Shown here: piece by piece, positions 7,939 through 13,532 of the stretch | Position numbering within the stretch: the first letter of the stretch is position 1 | Layout of the letters: each line of letters starts with the position of its first letter | Assembly: GCA_021831005.1 (NCBI GenBank) | Contig: JAKBNO010000128.1 | Location: forward strand, 1-18,525 | DNA length: 18,525 nt | Source of the DNA: Thermoplasmata archaeon | GTDB lineage: Archaea; Thermoplasmatota; Thermoplasmata; Thermoplasmatales; GCA-001856825 | Direction of reading: 5' to 3' | Made by a program: the position numbers and the translations under genes | The notes under the pieces: model-generated | Seen by the model: only the letters and a program-made list of their open reading frames with translations | What the model was told of the DNA's origin: nothing | Databases searched by the model: none

Positions 7939-8238
7939 TCAAAGAGTCAGGCCGTAACTTCTCTCCATCAATTTGCTGAATTTCCTGTATTGTTCTATGA
8001 ATTCTCTTCCCTTGTCTGTCAAATTTATGGAATTCTTGTTTCCGTCCATCGTGATATCCACAAGCCCTCTCTCCTTCAGCCTGTCAAGTAGCTCTTGGTA
8101 CTTGCTAAATGGAATGTTGACCCTCCTAAGCAGTGATGAAGTCTGCGAGTTTCCTTCATTCAGTTCTCCAAGTAACTCGAAGATAATCTGAACCTCGTTC
8201 CTGTTCTTCTTCATCCGTTGGAGTTGGCCATCACGCAT
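7939..8238 (-). CDS. winged-helix DNA-binding protein, COG3432/Sso10a-like
   Basis: A 99-residue winged-helix protein. Helices at about residues 14-28 (EVQIIFELLGELNEG) and 32-42 (TSSLLRRVNIP) lead to a recognition helix (FSKYQELLDRLKERGLVDIT). The wing follows (MDGNKNSINLTDKGREF), then a C-terminal helix (IEQYRKFSKLMERSYG) that could make an antiparallel coiled-coil dimer. This is the layout of the archaeal COG3432/Sso10a group of small regulators or chromatin-like proteins. The listed ATG (8238) overlaps the upstream membrane-protein gene by 8 bases; a second ATG (8214, MKKNRNEV) is an alternative. The overlap means the two are co-transcribed and probably co-translated. The binding site is unknown. 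Confidence 0.82.
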   Translation of the reverse strand: MRDGQLQRMKKNRNEVQIIFELLGELNEGNSQTSSLLRRVNIPFSKYQELLDRLKERGLVDITMDGNKNSINLTDKGREFIEQYRKFSKLMERSYGLTL

Positions 8239-8812
8239 TCCTTGATGATCCTCCCAAAAGAAAAGGAAGCAAGAATAGAACTACCGAGACGACGAATAAC
8301 GAAACACCGATCACCATAAACGAACTGTTGAACTTCAGAATATAGAATGCTTCCATGACTAGGGACACGTCCATGAGCAAGAACGACCCCATCACAATGG
8401 TGCTGCCTTTACTTTCCTGAGATTTAGCCTGTAAGAATGACCCGGTGATGTACAGTGAGAAGTAGATCGAGAGAATCATAAGGATGTCTTCAAAGTACGG
8501 AACGAACCAGTTCCCTGTTGTGGAGCCGACAGAAAGTACCAGGGCACTCAGAAAGATTGCATTCGTTTTGAGATAGCTGTAGAAGATTGTTAACATCAAC
8601 AGAAACTCGGTGGTCACGAGAGGGAGGAAATAAAATTCATCGGACCCAAGGAGTGCAACGAATAGCATCGAAACCAAAGAAAACACAAAAAAGAGTACCG
8701 GCGCCTTCAGAAGTTGCCTTCTCATTTTTGAGAATTTCAAGAAAGTAAAGACGAATACTCCGAGAACGTAAACAGTTCCAATCCCTCCAAGAACCTCGAG
8801 CTCGATTAGCAC
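8231..8812 (-). CDS. six-helix membrane protein of unknown function, operonic with a winged-helix protein
   Basis: I do not recognise this 193-residue protein. It is almost entirely membrane-embedded, with about six hydrophobic segments near residues 5-26, 38-55, 66-80, 85-100, 108-125 and 138-187; the last stretch probably holds two helices. Conserved-looking polar residues lie between the helices (LLGSDEFYF, VGSTTGNWFVPYFED). The short loop after helix 1 is basic (KFSKMRRQ), which suggests a cytoplasmic location. The start is GTG at 8812, with a strong TATATATT box 23 bases upstream, so the transcript is probably leaderless. The stop lies inside the start of the winged-helix gene (8-base overlap). 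That pairing suggests a membrane sensor or a regulated membrane target, but nothing in the sequence says which. Confidence 0.8.
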   Translation of the reverse strand: MLIELEVLGGIGTVYVLGVFVFTFLKFSKMRRQLLKAPVLFFVFSLVSMLFVALLGSDEFYFLPLVTTEFLLMLTIFYSYLKTNAIFLSALVLSVGSTTGNWFVPYFEDILMILSIYFSLYITGSFLQAKSQESKGSTIVMGSFLLMDVSLVMEAFYILKFNSSFMVIGVSLFVVSVVLFLLPFLLGGSSRNA

Positions 8813-8830
8813 GAATTACAATCTCTTCGA

Positions 8831-8838
8831 AATATATA
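8831..8838 (-). promoter_or_regulatory. TATA box for the membrane protein/winged-helix operon
   Basis: The sequence CTATATATTTC on the minus strand is centred 23 bases upstream of the GTG at 8812. This is the clearest TATA box in the left half of the window and supports the GTG start. Confidence 0.6.
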
Positions 8839-8974
8839 GATGTTTGTCAGAGAAGTCAACACATGTAAGTCCTGCCGTGGCTTCTACACGATATTTTCTA
8901 ACTTCGCCGATTTCAGATGTCTAATAATTTGGGAGACTAAATGGAGAGATACAGCGGATGATCAGCATCAAGGT

Positions 8975-9733
8975 TCAAGACAGGTTAATCTCAGAATTCA
9001 CAGAAATGCCATCACAGGTTACATTCAACTTTGCCATTGAGGAGCTTGGAAGGGAGGAAGGTGCAATTCCCTCGAAGTAGAAATTTAATTTATTTTCTGA
9101 CAGACTATAGACGTTCATTGACTTGTTGTAAGTCATCCCAAAGAGTGAAGTGAGGTTCAGATATGCTGTTGTCCCGTTAGGATCAAAAGTGTTTACCTGA
9201 ACAAAAACAGTGAAAGTTTCGTTTGCTTTTATCGGGGAAGGAGTCAGATAGAAGAATGAAATGGATAACCCGCTGGAGACATTATTCATGGATTGCCACA
9301 GGATTTGGTTTGAGGGCCTATAAAGAAGCATAGAGTTGATCGAGGAATTTTCTCTTACCGTCGCACCGACATACGAACTGTTCCACGTTATTGTATCTCC
9401 TGGCTCAAATAACGAAGAGGAATTTTCATAGGGACTTTTCACTCGCAGGTTTGCAAGGTTTGTCGAGTATTCGTGGTTGTCTACGAGTACCACAAAATAC
9501 GTATCGCTTCTCAATAGGATGCTCCCCGATTTATCCGTAAGATTCTCGAAAAGTGTGTGTGTATCTACATTGTAGGACAGCTGCTGAACTACGGTGATCT
9601 GTTTTGAGGTAGTTGCGAGGGGAAACTGTTGGGCGTAAGCAAAAACTGCAGAGAACAAAACGACTGTTATTGCAAGAATTAATATGGTCCCCACGACTTC
9701 GGAAACTGCTTCCTCCTCTATTACCTTCTTCAA
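8975..9733 (-). CDS. archaeal type IV pilin-like secreted protein (Pilin_N/DUF1628 type)
   Basis: A 252-residue protein with a class III (prepilin) signal. A very short charged leader (MKKVIEEEA) precedes VSEVVGTILILAITVVLFSAVFAYA, the conserved archaeal pilin N-helix. The predicted prepilin-peptidase cut is after Ala9, before VSEVVG. The mature domain (about 35-252) is rich in Asn, Ser and Thr with many N-glycosylation sequons (for example NSSS, NLTS, NVSS), as expected for an exported archaeal surface protein. At about 240 mature residues it is longer than typical adhesion pilins, so it may be a minor pilin or a pilus-anchored adhesin. Translation appears to start at TTG (9733): an upstream in-frame stop leaves no ATG. 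An AT-rich box lies about 26 bases before it. The other pilin-like gene in the window starts at 13533. Confidence 0.85.
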   Translation of the reverse strand: MKKVIEEEAVSEVVGTILILAITVVLFSAVFAYAQQFPLATTSKQITVVQQLSYNVDTHTLFENLTDKSGSILLRSDTYFVVLVDNHEYSTNLANLRVKSPYENSSSLFEPGDTITWNSSYVGATVRENSSINSMLLYRPSNQILWQSMNNVSSGLSISFFYLTPSPIKANETFTVFVQVNTFDPNGTTAYLNLTSLFGMTYNKSMNVYSLSENKLNFYFEGIAPSSLPSSSMAKLNVTCDGISVNSEINLS

Positions 9734-9821
9734 TCCAGAATGAATTATTTACGACTTAATCAACCTTTATTCCAACCCGCCCTCCTGAAATGCCAAAAGT
9801 CAGCTCTTGCCGTAAAACATA

Positions 9822-9845
9822 GAAAATAAATTAAAAAACAAAAAT
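9822..9845 (-). terminator. poly-T terminator after the three-helix membrane protein gene
   Basis: Reading leftward, the stop codon at 9851 is followed within 6 bases by T5-G-T6 and then AATTTATTTTC, a T-rich intrinsic archaeal terminator with no strong hairpin. Confidence 0.6.
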
Positions 9846-9850
9846 TGACT

Positions 9851-10147
9851 TTATCCCTTCCAGAGCCCAATTGCAAGGCCTATCAGAAACAGTATAACCG
9901 TCATAGATACTGCAATTGCCCCTAGGTTAACGTCGTGGATATAAGTTACAACATAAGTGATAAACTTGGTTACTTCATAACTGAACGAAATCTTCGGAAC
10001 AAAAGTCAACCCGACATAACCAGCTATGACGAAGCCAACTAGCGCAAGCACGAATGCCACCAGTCCCTTCTTAATGGCCAGCCCGAACAGCAGTCCTACG
10101 ACGAAAGTCAGGACAAAATTCAGTATGGTTGTCCAATCCAAGATCAT
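9851..10147 (-). CDS. small three-helix membrane protein, unknown function
   Basis: I do not recognise this 98-residue protein. It has hydrophobic segments near residues 7-24 (ILNFVLTFVVGLLFGLAI), 28-50 (GLVAFVLALVGFVIAGYVGLTFV) and 73-96 (LGAIAVSMTVILFLIGLAIGLW). Two lysines (KK, 26-27) lie in the first loop and a more polar linker (PKISFSYEVTKF) precedes the last helix. The glycine-spaced helices suggest tight helix packing or an oligomer. The ATG at 10147 has a TATA-like box (CATATTAAAAAG) about 20-25 bases upstream, and a poly-T terminator follows the stop, so it is probably transcribed alone. It sits between a pilin-like gene and the paralogous regulators and could be one of their targets; that is only positional inference. 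Confidence 0.75.
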   Translation of the reverse strand: MILDWTTILNFVLTFVVGLLFGLAIKKGLVAFVLALVGFVIAGYVGLTFVPKISFSYEVTKFITYVVTYIHDVNLGAIAVSMTVILFLIGLAIGLWKG

Positions 10148-10398
10148 TCGTTCTCATCCTTTTTAATATGGTACATCTTTTAGTCATCTCTTAAACTCGT
10201 ACATTAACTATTTGGTACACTTTTGAAAGTAGTTAATAAACGAAGAAATTAAGAGGAAAGAATGAAAGGGTTTTTTTCGAGAATATTCAGCTGAAAGTCG
10301 AATTCAATTGAACTTTACATTAGAAACACGGAGAGTTATGTGTTCTCATTTATTGATAAATATACAGTGTTGATCAGACGAGGTAATAAGAACCACAC
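10148..10398. other. 251-base intergenic region with a promoter and repeated GTACA motifs
   Basis: No convincing coding region is present. The region contains the promoter of the small membrane protein (TATA-like box at 10161-10171). It also has three GTACA pentamers (10171-10175, 10199-10203, 10215-10219), two of them preceded by G. The first abuts the TATA box and the others lie upstream, which is where archaeal regulators often bind. A T7 run (10268-10275) preceded by GGG lies on the plus strand, with no plus-strand gene to terminate. Confidence 0.35.
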
Positions 10399-11331
10399 TT
10401 ACCAGGAGACTACAACTGCCTCTCCCTTGCTAGACTTGCCAAATTCGACTTCGGCAAAACTCAGACCATCGCTTAAGAACCCCTTCCTTACACTATCGGG
10501 GTTGGTTTCCTTTATCCCATCCAACAAACGTTTTCTGACGTGCACAGGTTTTTCCCATTCCTTGGTTATATGGATTCTGAGTGAACCTGTGTCAAGCGGT
10601 AGTGCAAACTTTAGTGAATGCCCGGAAAAAGTGAATCGACTGGTTACGAAAAGGAAATCACTCTCAGAAGGACCCAGGGATTTCCTCAAACCCACTCCAA
10701 TCCCGGTCTGCCCGGTAAAAGAAAATGCTATCTCCACGTTTCCCCCCGATATCTTGCCAAATTTGTCGAATGATTCAATGTTAAGCTCACTGATGGTGTC
10801 TATGATCCCTGTGGGTATAGTTATTGGGATCCTGTTGAGCAGGCTTTCACCTTCGTTCAAGAACTTAAGAAGAATTGACATCGTCACTGCTGCGTCTGAA
10901 ATATGATAAGATACAGATGTTTCTTGAATCTTAACGACTTTCGGCGAATCTCTCTGGTTCTCCTTAGAGTAAAGTATCATCCCGTCTTCGACCGACTTCC
11001 TGATAAGTTTTGCCCTCATCGCCTTCTCAATGTATCTCTGCACCATGGTGTTGCTTGCTGATGAGCCGCGAAATGATTCAAAAAGCTTCTTTATATCTTT
11101 GAACCTGTACTCCCTGTCGTTCATCTTGGTTCTTAGTGTCGCTTCAAAGTCACTGAATGCATCCCCTTTTTGTAACACTTTTCCCGGCCTGAAGTAATGA
11201 ACCGTCCCATTCTTGTGGGTGTAAATCTCGTACAAGTAAACTGTTCCTCCACTCCCCGTTGCGTAGTTGACCTTCACTGTTGCATTTGCCCCACAAATTT
11301 TGCACAAAGACTCTGCGGGTTTTCTAGGCAT
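10399..11331 (-). CDS. CCHH-motif winged-helix regulator, paralogue B
   Basis: A putative DNA-binding regulator of 310 residues from the ATG at 11331. A TTG at 11355 would add 8 residues, but the TATA-like TCAATATTG lies 28 bases before the ATG and overlaps that extension, so I prefer the ATG. In 318-residue numbering the N-terminal module has Cys18-x2-Cys21, then Tyr-rich strands and His47-x5-His53 in IYTHKNGTVHYF, a plausible CCHH zinc site. A winged-helix-like segment follows (about 70-130: FKDIKKLFESFRG, then MVQRYIEKAMRAKLIRKS and GMILYS). A beta-rich C-terminal domain comes last (VSYHISD, RIPITIPTG, TKEWEKP). The protein is a paralogue of the gene immediately upstream (11389-12345), with the same order of modules. 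I do not recognise a named family. The many metal and DNA-binding features support a regulator; targets are unknown. Confidence 0.75.
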   Translation of the reverse strand: MPRKPAESLCKICGANATVKVNYATGSGGTVYLYEIYTHKNGTVHYFRPGKVLQKGDAFSDFEATLRTKMNDREYRFKDIKKLFESFRGSSASNTMVQRYIEKAMRAKLIRKSVEDGMILYSKENQRDSPKVVKIQETSVSYHISDAAVTMSILLKFLNEGESLLNRIPITIPTGIIDTISELNIESFDKFGKISGGNVEIAFSFTGQTGIGVGLRKSLGPSESDFLFVTSRFTFSGHSLKFALPLDTGSLRIHITKEWEKPVHVRKRLLDGIKETNPDSVRKGFLSDGLSFAEVEFGKSSKGEAVVVSW

Positions 11332-11388
11332 CTGAACCGCACATTTTGCCGGCAATATTGAATTTTGCCAACAGTGTCTTGAAAACTT

Positions 11389-12345
11389 TCAAGTCCTTTT
11401 CCACCTAAACTGGAGAACGGAAAATGGTCTTATTGATTTCAACTTCACGTAATATACAAATCTCCACTTTTTGGTCCTGGTTCCCACGACTTCGTTTGAT
11501 AGATCCTTGAGTTCGTTCATAGTAGAAATAGTTCGAGATGCCTGAATTTTGAGGGGATAGTTGCTGGAGAGAACGATCTCAAATGCGTTCATATTAGTTG
11601 CAGCTGTAAAAACGAAATTCTGCCTAGGCTCTTGCCAATCATAATCAAACCTTACTTTCATGTTTTCATTCGGGAAGAGCGGTCTATTCAGTCTTATCAA
11701 AATTCTCTTTTCCCTCGGATTGTCTTCAATAAGCAGAACCTTTAGGTCCTCATTATTTGTCAAGTCAATCGCCTTAAATCTCATTTTATCATAGGTAATG
11801 TCCGTATCACCAAAGATTCGGTATGGGAGAAAATACAGTGGCCAGGTTTTGTCATTTCTAATGTTATAGATAGAAACATGGCTCCTGAATAGTGCATCTT
11901 CATTTGTATCGCCGAGGGAGAACTTAACTGAGTCGAAAACATAGCTGAGTCTGTCCTTAAATATAGCATTGAGGAAGTAGATCTGCCTCCCTTTTCTGAC
12001 TTTCTCCAGCATGCCAATCTCAACTAGCCTGTGAAGATTTTCTCTCAGAGTGTCTGAACTTATTTTCTGATACTCCTTTTGGAGTCTCTTCTTGATGTCC
12101 CGCGTCAGAAACAATCCATCTTTGAAATTTTCTGAGTTTATGGTTTCTATCAAAACCTTTTCTATAATTCCCTTCTTGAATGTTCTTGCATTATTCGGAG
12201 TTGTATTGGAATAGTGGACGGACCCATCGTGATGATAAATGGTGTAACTATACCTAGTCTTATAGTTGTTCAGAACCCACTTCCTAGTTATGAATGACTT
12301 TCTCTTGCAGACTGGACAGATCCCCTCTTCTTTCGGAAAAGTCAT
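11389..12345 (-). CDS. CCHH-motif winged-helix regulator, paralogue A
   Basis: A 318-residue putative regulator and the upstream member of a tandem paralogous pair. The N-terminal module has Cys10-x2-Cys13 (ICPVCKRKS), then YSYTIYHHDGSVHYS with His38 and His44, giving the same C-x2-C-x24/25-H-x5-H spacing as its neighbour. A winged-helix-like region lies at about 75-130: LTRDIKKRLQKEYQKIS, then TLRENLHRLVEIGMLEKVRKG and RQIYFLN. The C-terminal part is beta-rich and contains HVSIYNIRND, LPYRIFGDTD and FDYDWQEP. The last of these matches KEWEKP in the paralogue. The C-terminus is strongly basic (TRTKKWRFVYYVKLK, RWKRT). The ATG at 12345 has a TTTAATATG box 24 bases upstream, so it has its own leaderless promoter. 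That promoter overlaps the terminator region of the 33-residue gene upstream. The function is inferred from architecture only. Confidence 0.77.
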   Translation of the reverse strand: MTFPKEEGICPVCKRKSFITRKWVLNNYKTRYSYTIYHHDGSVHYSNTTPNNARTFKKGIIEKVLIETINSENFKDGLFLTRDIKKRLQKEYQKISSDTLRENLHRLVEIGMLEKVRKGRQIYFLNAIFKDRLSYVFDSVKFSLGDTNEDALFRSHVSIYNIRNDKTWPLYFLPYRIFGDTDITYDKMRFKAIDLTNNEDLKVLLIEDNPREKRILIRLNRPLFPNENMKVRFDYDWQEPRQNFVFTAATNMNAFEIVLSSNYPLKIQASRTISTMNELKDLSNEVVGTRTKKWRFVYYVKLKSIRPFSVLQFRWKRT

Positions 12346-12362
12346 CTACAAACAATCCCAAC

Positions 12363-12373
12363 GCATATTAAAA
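12363..12373 (-). promoter_or_regulatory. TATA-like box for regulator paralogue A
   Basis: TTTTAATATGC on the minus strand is centred about 24 bases upstream of the ATG at 12345, consistent with a leaderless mRNA. Confidence 0.5.
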
Positions 12374-12378
12374 GTTAG

Positions 12379-12391
12379 AAAATGAAAAAAA
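12379..12391 (-). terminator. poly-T terminator of the miniprotein gene
   Basis: Nine bases after the miniprotein stop codon the minus strand reads CTCT7 followed by CATTTTC. This T-rich run has the form of an archaeal intrinsic terminator and would end a transcript of about 130 bases. Confidence 0.55.
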
Positions 12392-12400
12392 GAGAAGAAT

Positions 12401-12502
12401 TTATCCTCCACCTGCAGCAACTCCTCCCTCAATAATGGGGTTTATCAACGTAAAATAGACGCTCAAAGCGAGTCCGATTGCCAGAGTAAATATTTCAATC
12501 AT
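12401..12502 (-). CDS. 33-residue membrane miniprotein
   Basis: A short gene that length cut-offs would miss: ATG at 12502, TAA at 12401-12403. The protein begins MIEIFTLAIGLALSVYFTLI, a single hydrophobic helix after one acidic residue. It ends INPIIEGGVAAGGG, a glycine-rich flexible tail. Several signals argue that it is translated. TATAAAAATATC lies at 12533-12544, about 36 bases before the ATG. A purine-rich Shine-Dalgarno (AAGGGAGAG) ends two bases before the ATG. A T7 terminator lies just after the stop. The unusual feature for this window is that the mRNA should have a roughly 10-base leader carrying the Shine-Dalgarno, whereas neighbours look leaderless. I do not recognise the protein. 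It could be a membrane-inserted regulator subunit, a toxin-like peptide or a small component of a membrane complex. Confidence 0.68.
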   Translation of the reverse strand: MIEIFTLAIGLALSVYFTLINPIIEGGVAAGGG

Positions 12503-12532
12503 TACTCTCCCTTAAATTGCAAACACAGTCTG

Positions 12533-12544
12533 ATATTTTTATAC
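12533..12544 (-). promoter_or_regulatory. TATA box of the miniprotein gene
   Basis: The minus strand reads TATAAAAATATC, the strongest TATA box in the window. Its centre (about 12538) places transcription initiation near 12512, giving a leader of about 10 bases that contains the GGGAG Shine-Dalgarno. Confidence 0.65.
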
Positions 12545-12572
12545 TAACTGGCAGTTAGAAAGTTATTCTAAC
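12544..12572. repeat. overlapping inverted repeats upstream of the miniprotein promoter
   Basis: Two perfect inverted repeats share one arm. CTAACT-GGC-AGTTAG (12544-12558) overlaps GTTAGAA-AGTTA-TTCTAAC (12554-12572). The core CTAAC/GTTAG thus occurs three times in alternating orientation. It lies directly upstream of the miniprotein TATA box, where an activator or repressor would bind. Confidence 0.6.
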
Positions 12573-12682
12573 TCTCTGGTGGTATTAAAGACCAACCAGA
12601 GTATGATGTATAGTAGAGTAATGATTGGGAAGACAGTAAATACTTTCAGCAGTCTATGCAGAACTGTTGATTCATCACTCAC

Positions 12683-12727
12683 GCGGAGGGGCCATCGGAG
12701 AGAGAGCCCGAATCGGGCTCCCTCTGC
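12683..12727 (+). ncRNA. candidate structured RNA (GC-rich bulged hairpin)
   Basis: An outer stem GCGGAGGG (12683-12690) pairs with CCCTCTGC (12720-12727), with one G-U pair. It stacks directly on an inner stem AGCCCG (12705-12710) pairing with CGGGCT (12714-12719) around an AAT loop. A 14-base bulge (12691-12704) lies on the 5' side. That is 14 base pairs, mostly GC, in AT-rich surroundings. No tRNA, C/D-box or other known RNA pattern fits, and the strand is uncertain because both strands would fold. Confidence 0.35.
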
Positions 12728-12989
12728 CTTTAATGTTGGAACTCATGACGTATACAATGAAAATAAAACTGTAAATGATCAAATGTTCACCGTAGAAGAC
12801 AATTACAGGTTCAAGCCTTTATATCACTGTCGGGAAAATCAGGAGAACTTTCAGAATCTACGCTTAACAGAATTCGTTTCATTATCATGTTCTTACCCAA
12901 AAAATCTTTCAATAAGAACACGTGTCTGGAAAGTCCCAGTAAATCAGGTTTTATGAGATTATCCATTATTGATATTTTAGAAGATATCA

Positions 12990-13424
12990 ATGTTCATAAT
13001 ATTAGAAGGTTTCGAAGTGCAAGAGCAGTGCAGCAATAACATCATTGAAAATGCGAAATTTTTTGATGACTTCGAAATCAATAGAACCGCTGGGAGGAAA
13101 AGGGGGAACCTCAAACTGTTAATCTCCTTCAGTAAAGTGAAATTTGATCATTCCTTGGAAGGTTATAATAAGTTAGCCCGAAACATTTTCATTTCAGAGC
13201 TTCCATATATGCTTTACTTCAAGAATCTAAGCATTGGACGAGTCAGTGATGATTTTGAAAAGACCAAAGAGATTGCCAAAAAAGTGCTTATAAAGCATAT
13301 CGAAGACAGAATGGAAAGTATGAAAGATTTGGAATTGATCCGCGATGGACCTACCGGACTAAGATGTATTGGTATCAGACTGGAATTACTCGAACGCGCT
13401 CTCACTATGCTCAGGGGCGCATGA
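12990..13424 (+). CDS. hypothetical protein
   Basis: I do not recognise this 144-residue frame, but it reads like a real protein. An N-terminal strand-like segment (MFIILEGFEV) is followed by a charged linker (FFDDFEINRTAGRKRGN), a likely beta-strand (LKLLISFSKVKF), hydrophobic patches (FISELPYMLYFKNL) and a long amphipathic helix (EKTKEIAKKVLIKHIEDRMESMKDLELI). There are no membrane helices and no metal motif. The ATG at 12990 has no obvious TATA box at the usual distance: GATATTTTAG is only 15 bases upstream, and the better TTTATATC box is about 165 bases upstream. It ends 108 bases before the pilin-like gene in the same direction. The lack of a clear promoter and the AT-rich composition keep confidence moderate; it could be a recently acquired or decaying gene. 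Confidence 0.5.
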   Translation: MFIILEGFEVQEQCSNNIIENAKFFDDFEINRTAGRKRGNLKLLISFSKVKFDHSLEGYNKLARNIFISELPYMLYFKNLSIGRVSDDFEKTKEIAKKVLIKHIEDRMESMKDLELIRDGPTGLRCIGIRLELLERALTMLRGA

Positions 13425-13459
13425 ATGCTAGAAAATCAACGTTTTGCGCACTTTTCGAA

Positions 13460-13471
13460 GTCTTAGAAGAC
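13460..13471. promoter_or_regulatory. palindromic operator candidate before the second pilin-like gene
   Basis: GTCTTAGAAGAC is a perfect palindromic arrangement (GTCTT/AAGAC around AG), with GA/TC extending it after one mismatch on each side. It sits immediately upstream of the TATA box at 13475-13485, a position suited to regulating TFB/TBP recruitment. Confidence 0.4.
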
Positions 13472-13474
13472 CTC

Positions 13475-13485
13475 AAAATATATAT
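13475..13485 (+). promoter_or_regulatory. TATA box of the second pilin-like gene
   Basis: AAAATATATAT is a strong TATA box. It predicts initiation near 13507 and so a leader of about 26 bases before the ATG at 13533. It overlaps the TTG at 13485, which would therefore lie upstream of the transcript; this decides against that longer start. Confidence 0.6.
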
Positions 13486-13532
13486 TGCCTTTAGGCATTT
13501 CTTTACACTTCTGGAGTACCAGATGGAAAGAA

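Larger units (their letters stand above)
12503..12989. other. 490-base mostly non-coding region with promoter, operator-like repeats and a GC-rich hairpin
   Basis: I see no convincing protein gene here: the only long open frame (plus strand, 12579-12956) has an unprotein-like composition. The region holds the miniprotein promoter (12533-12544), overlapping inverted repeats (12544-12572), and a GC-rich foldable element (12683-12727) in otherwise AT-rich DNA. A TTTATATC box at 12818-12826 is readable on the plus strand, and as GATATAAAG on the minus strand. It may promote a non-coding RNA or a long-leader transcript of the gene at 12990. Confidence 0.45.

Noticed and set aside
8840..9040. 66-residue plus-strand frame with a CxxC motif just after a TATA box
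   Set aside because: It overlaps the 3' end of the pilin-like gene on the other strand, and its ATG lies next to the box, far too close for a promoter. The CxxC looks coincidental.
10340..10906. 188-residue plus-strand open frame
   Set aside because: It lies mostly antisense to regulator paralogue B, has no ribosome site and has a low-complexity Ser/Leu/Pro composition typical of an antisense shadow.
12620..12680. Possible C/D-box sRNA on the minus strand (GTGATGA followed by CTGA)
   Set aside because: Only one C-like and one D-like box are present, with no C'/D' pair and no complementary terminal stem.
12579..12956. 125-residue plus-strand open frame
   Set aside because: The composition is unlike a folded protein, the GC-rich hairpin lies within it, and no promoter or ribosome site precedes it. 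It is probably a chance frame in non-coding DNA.
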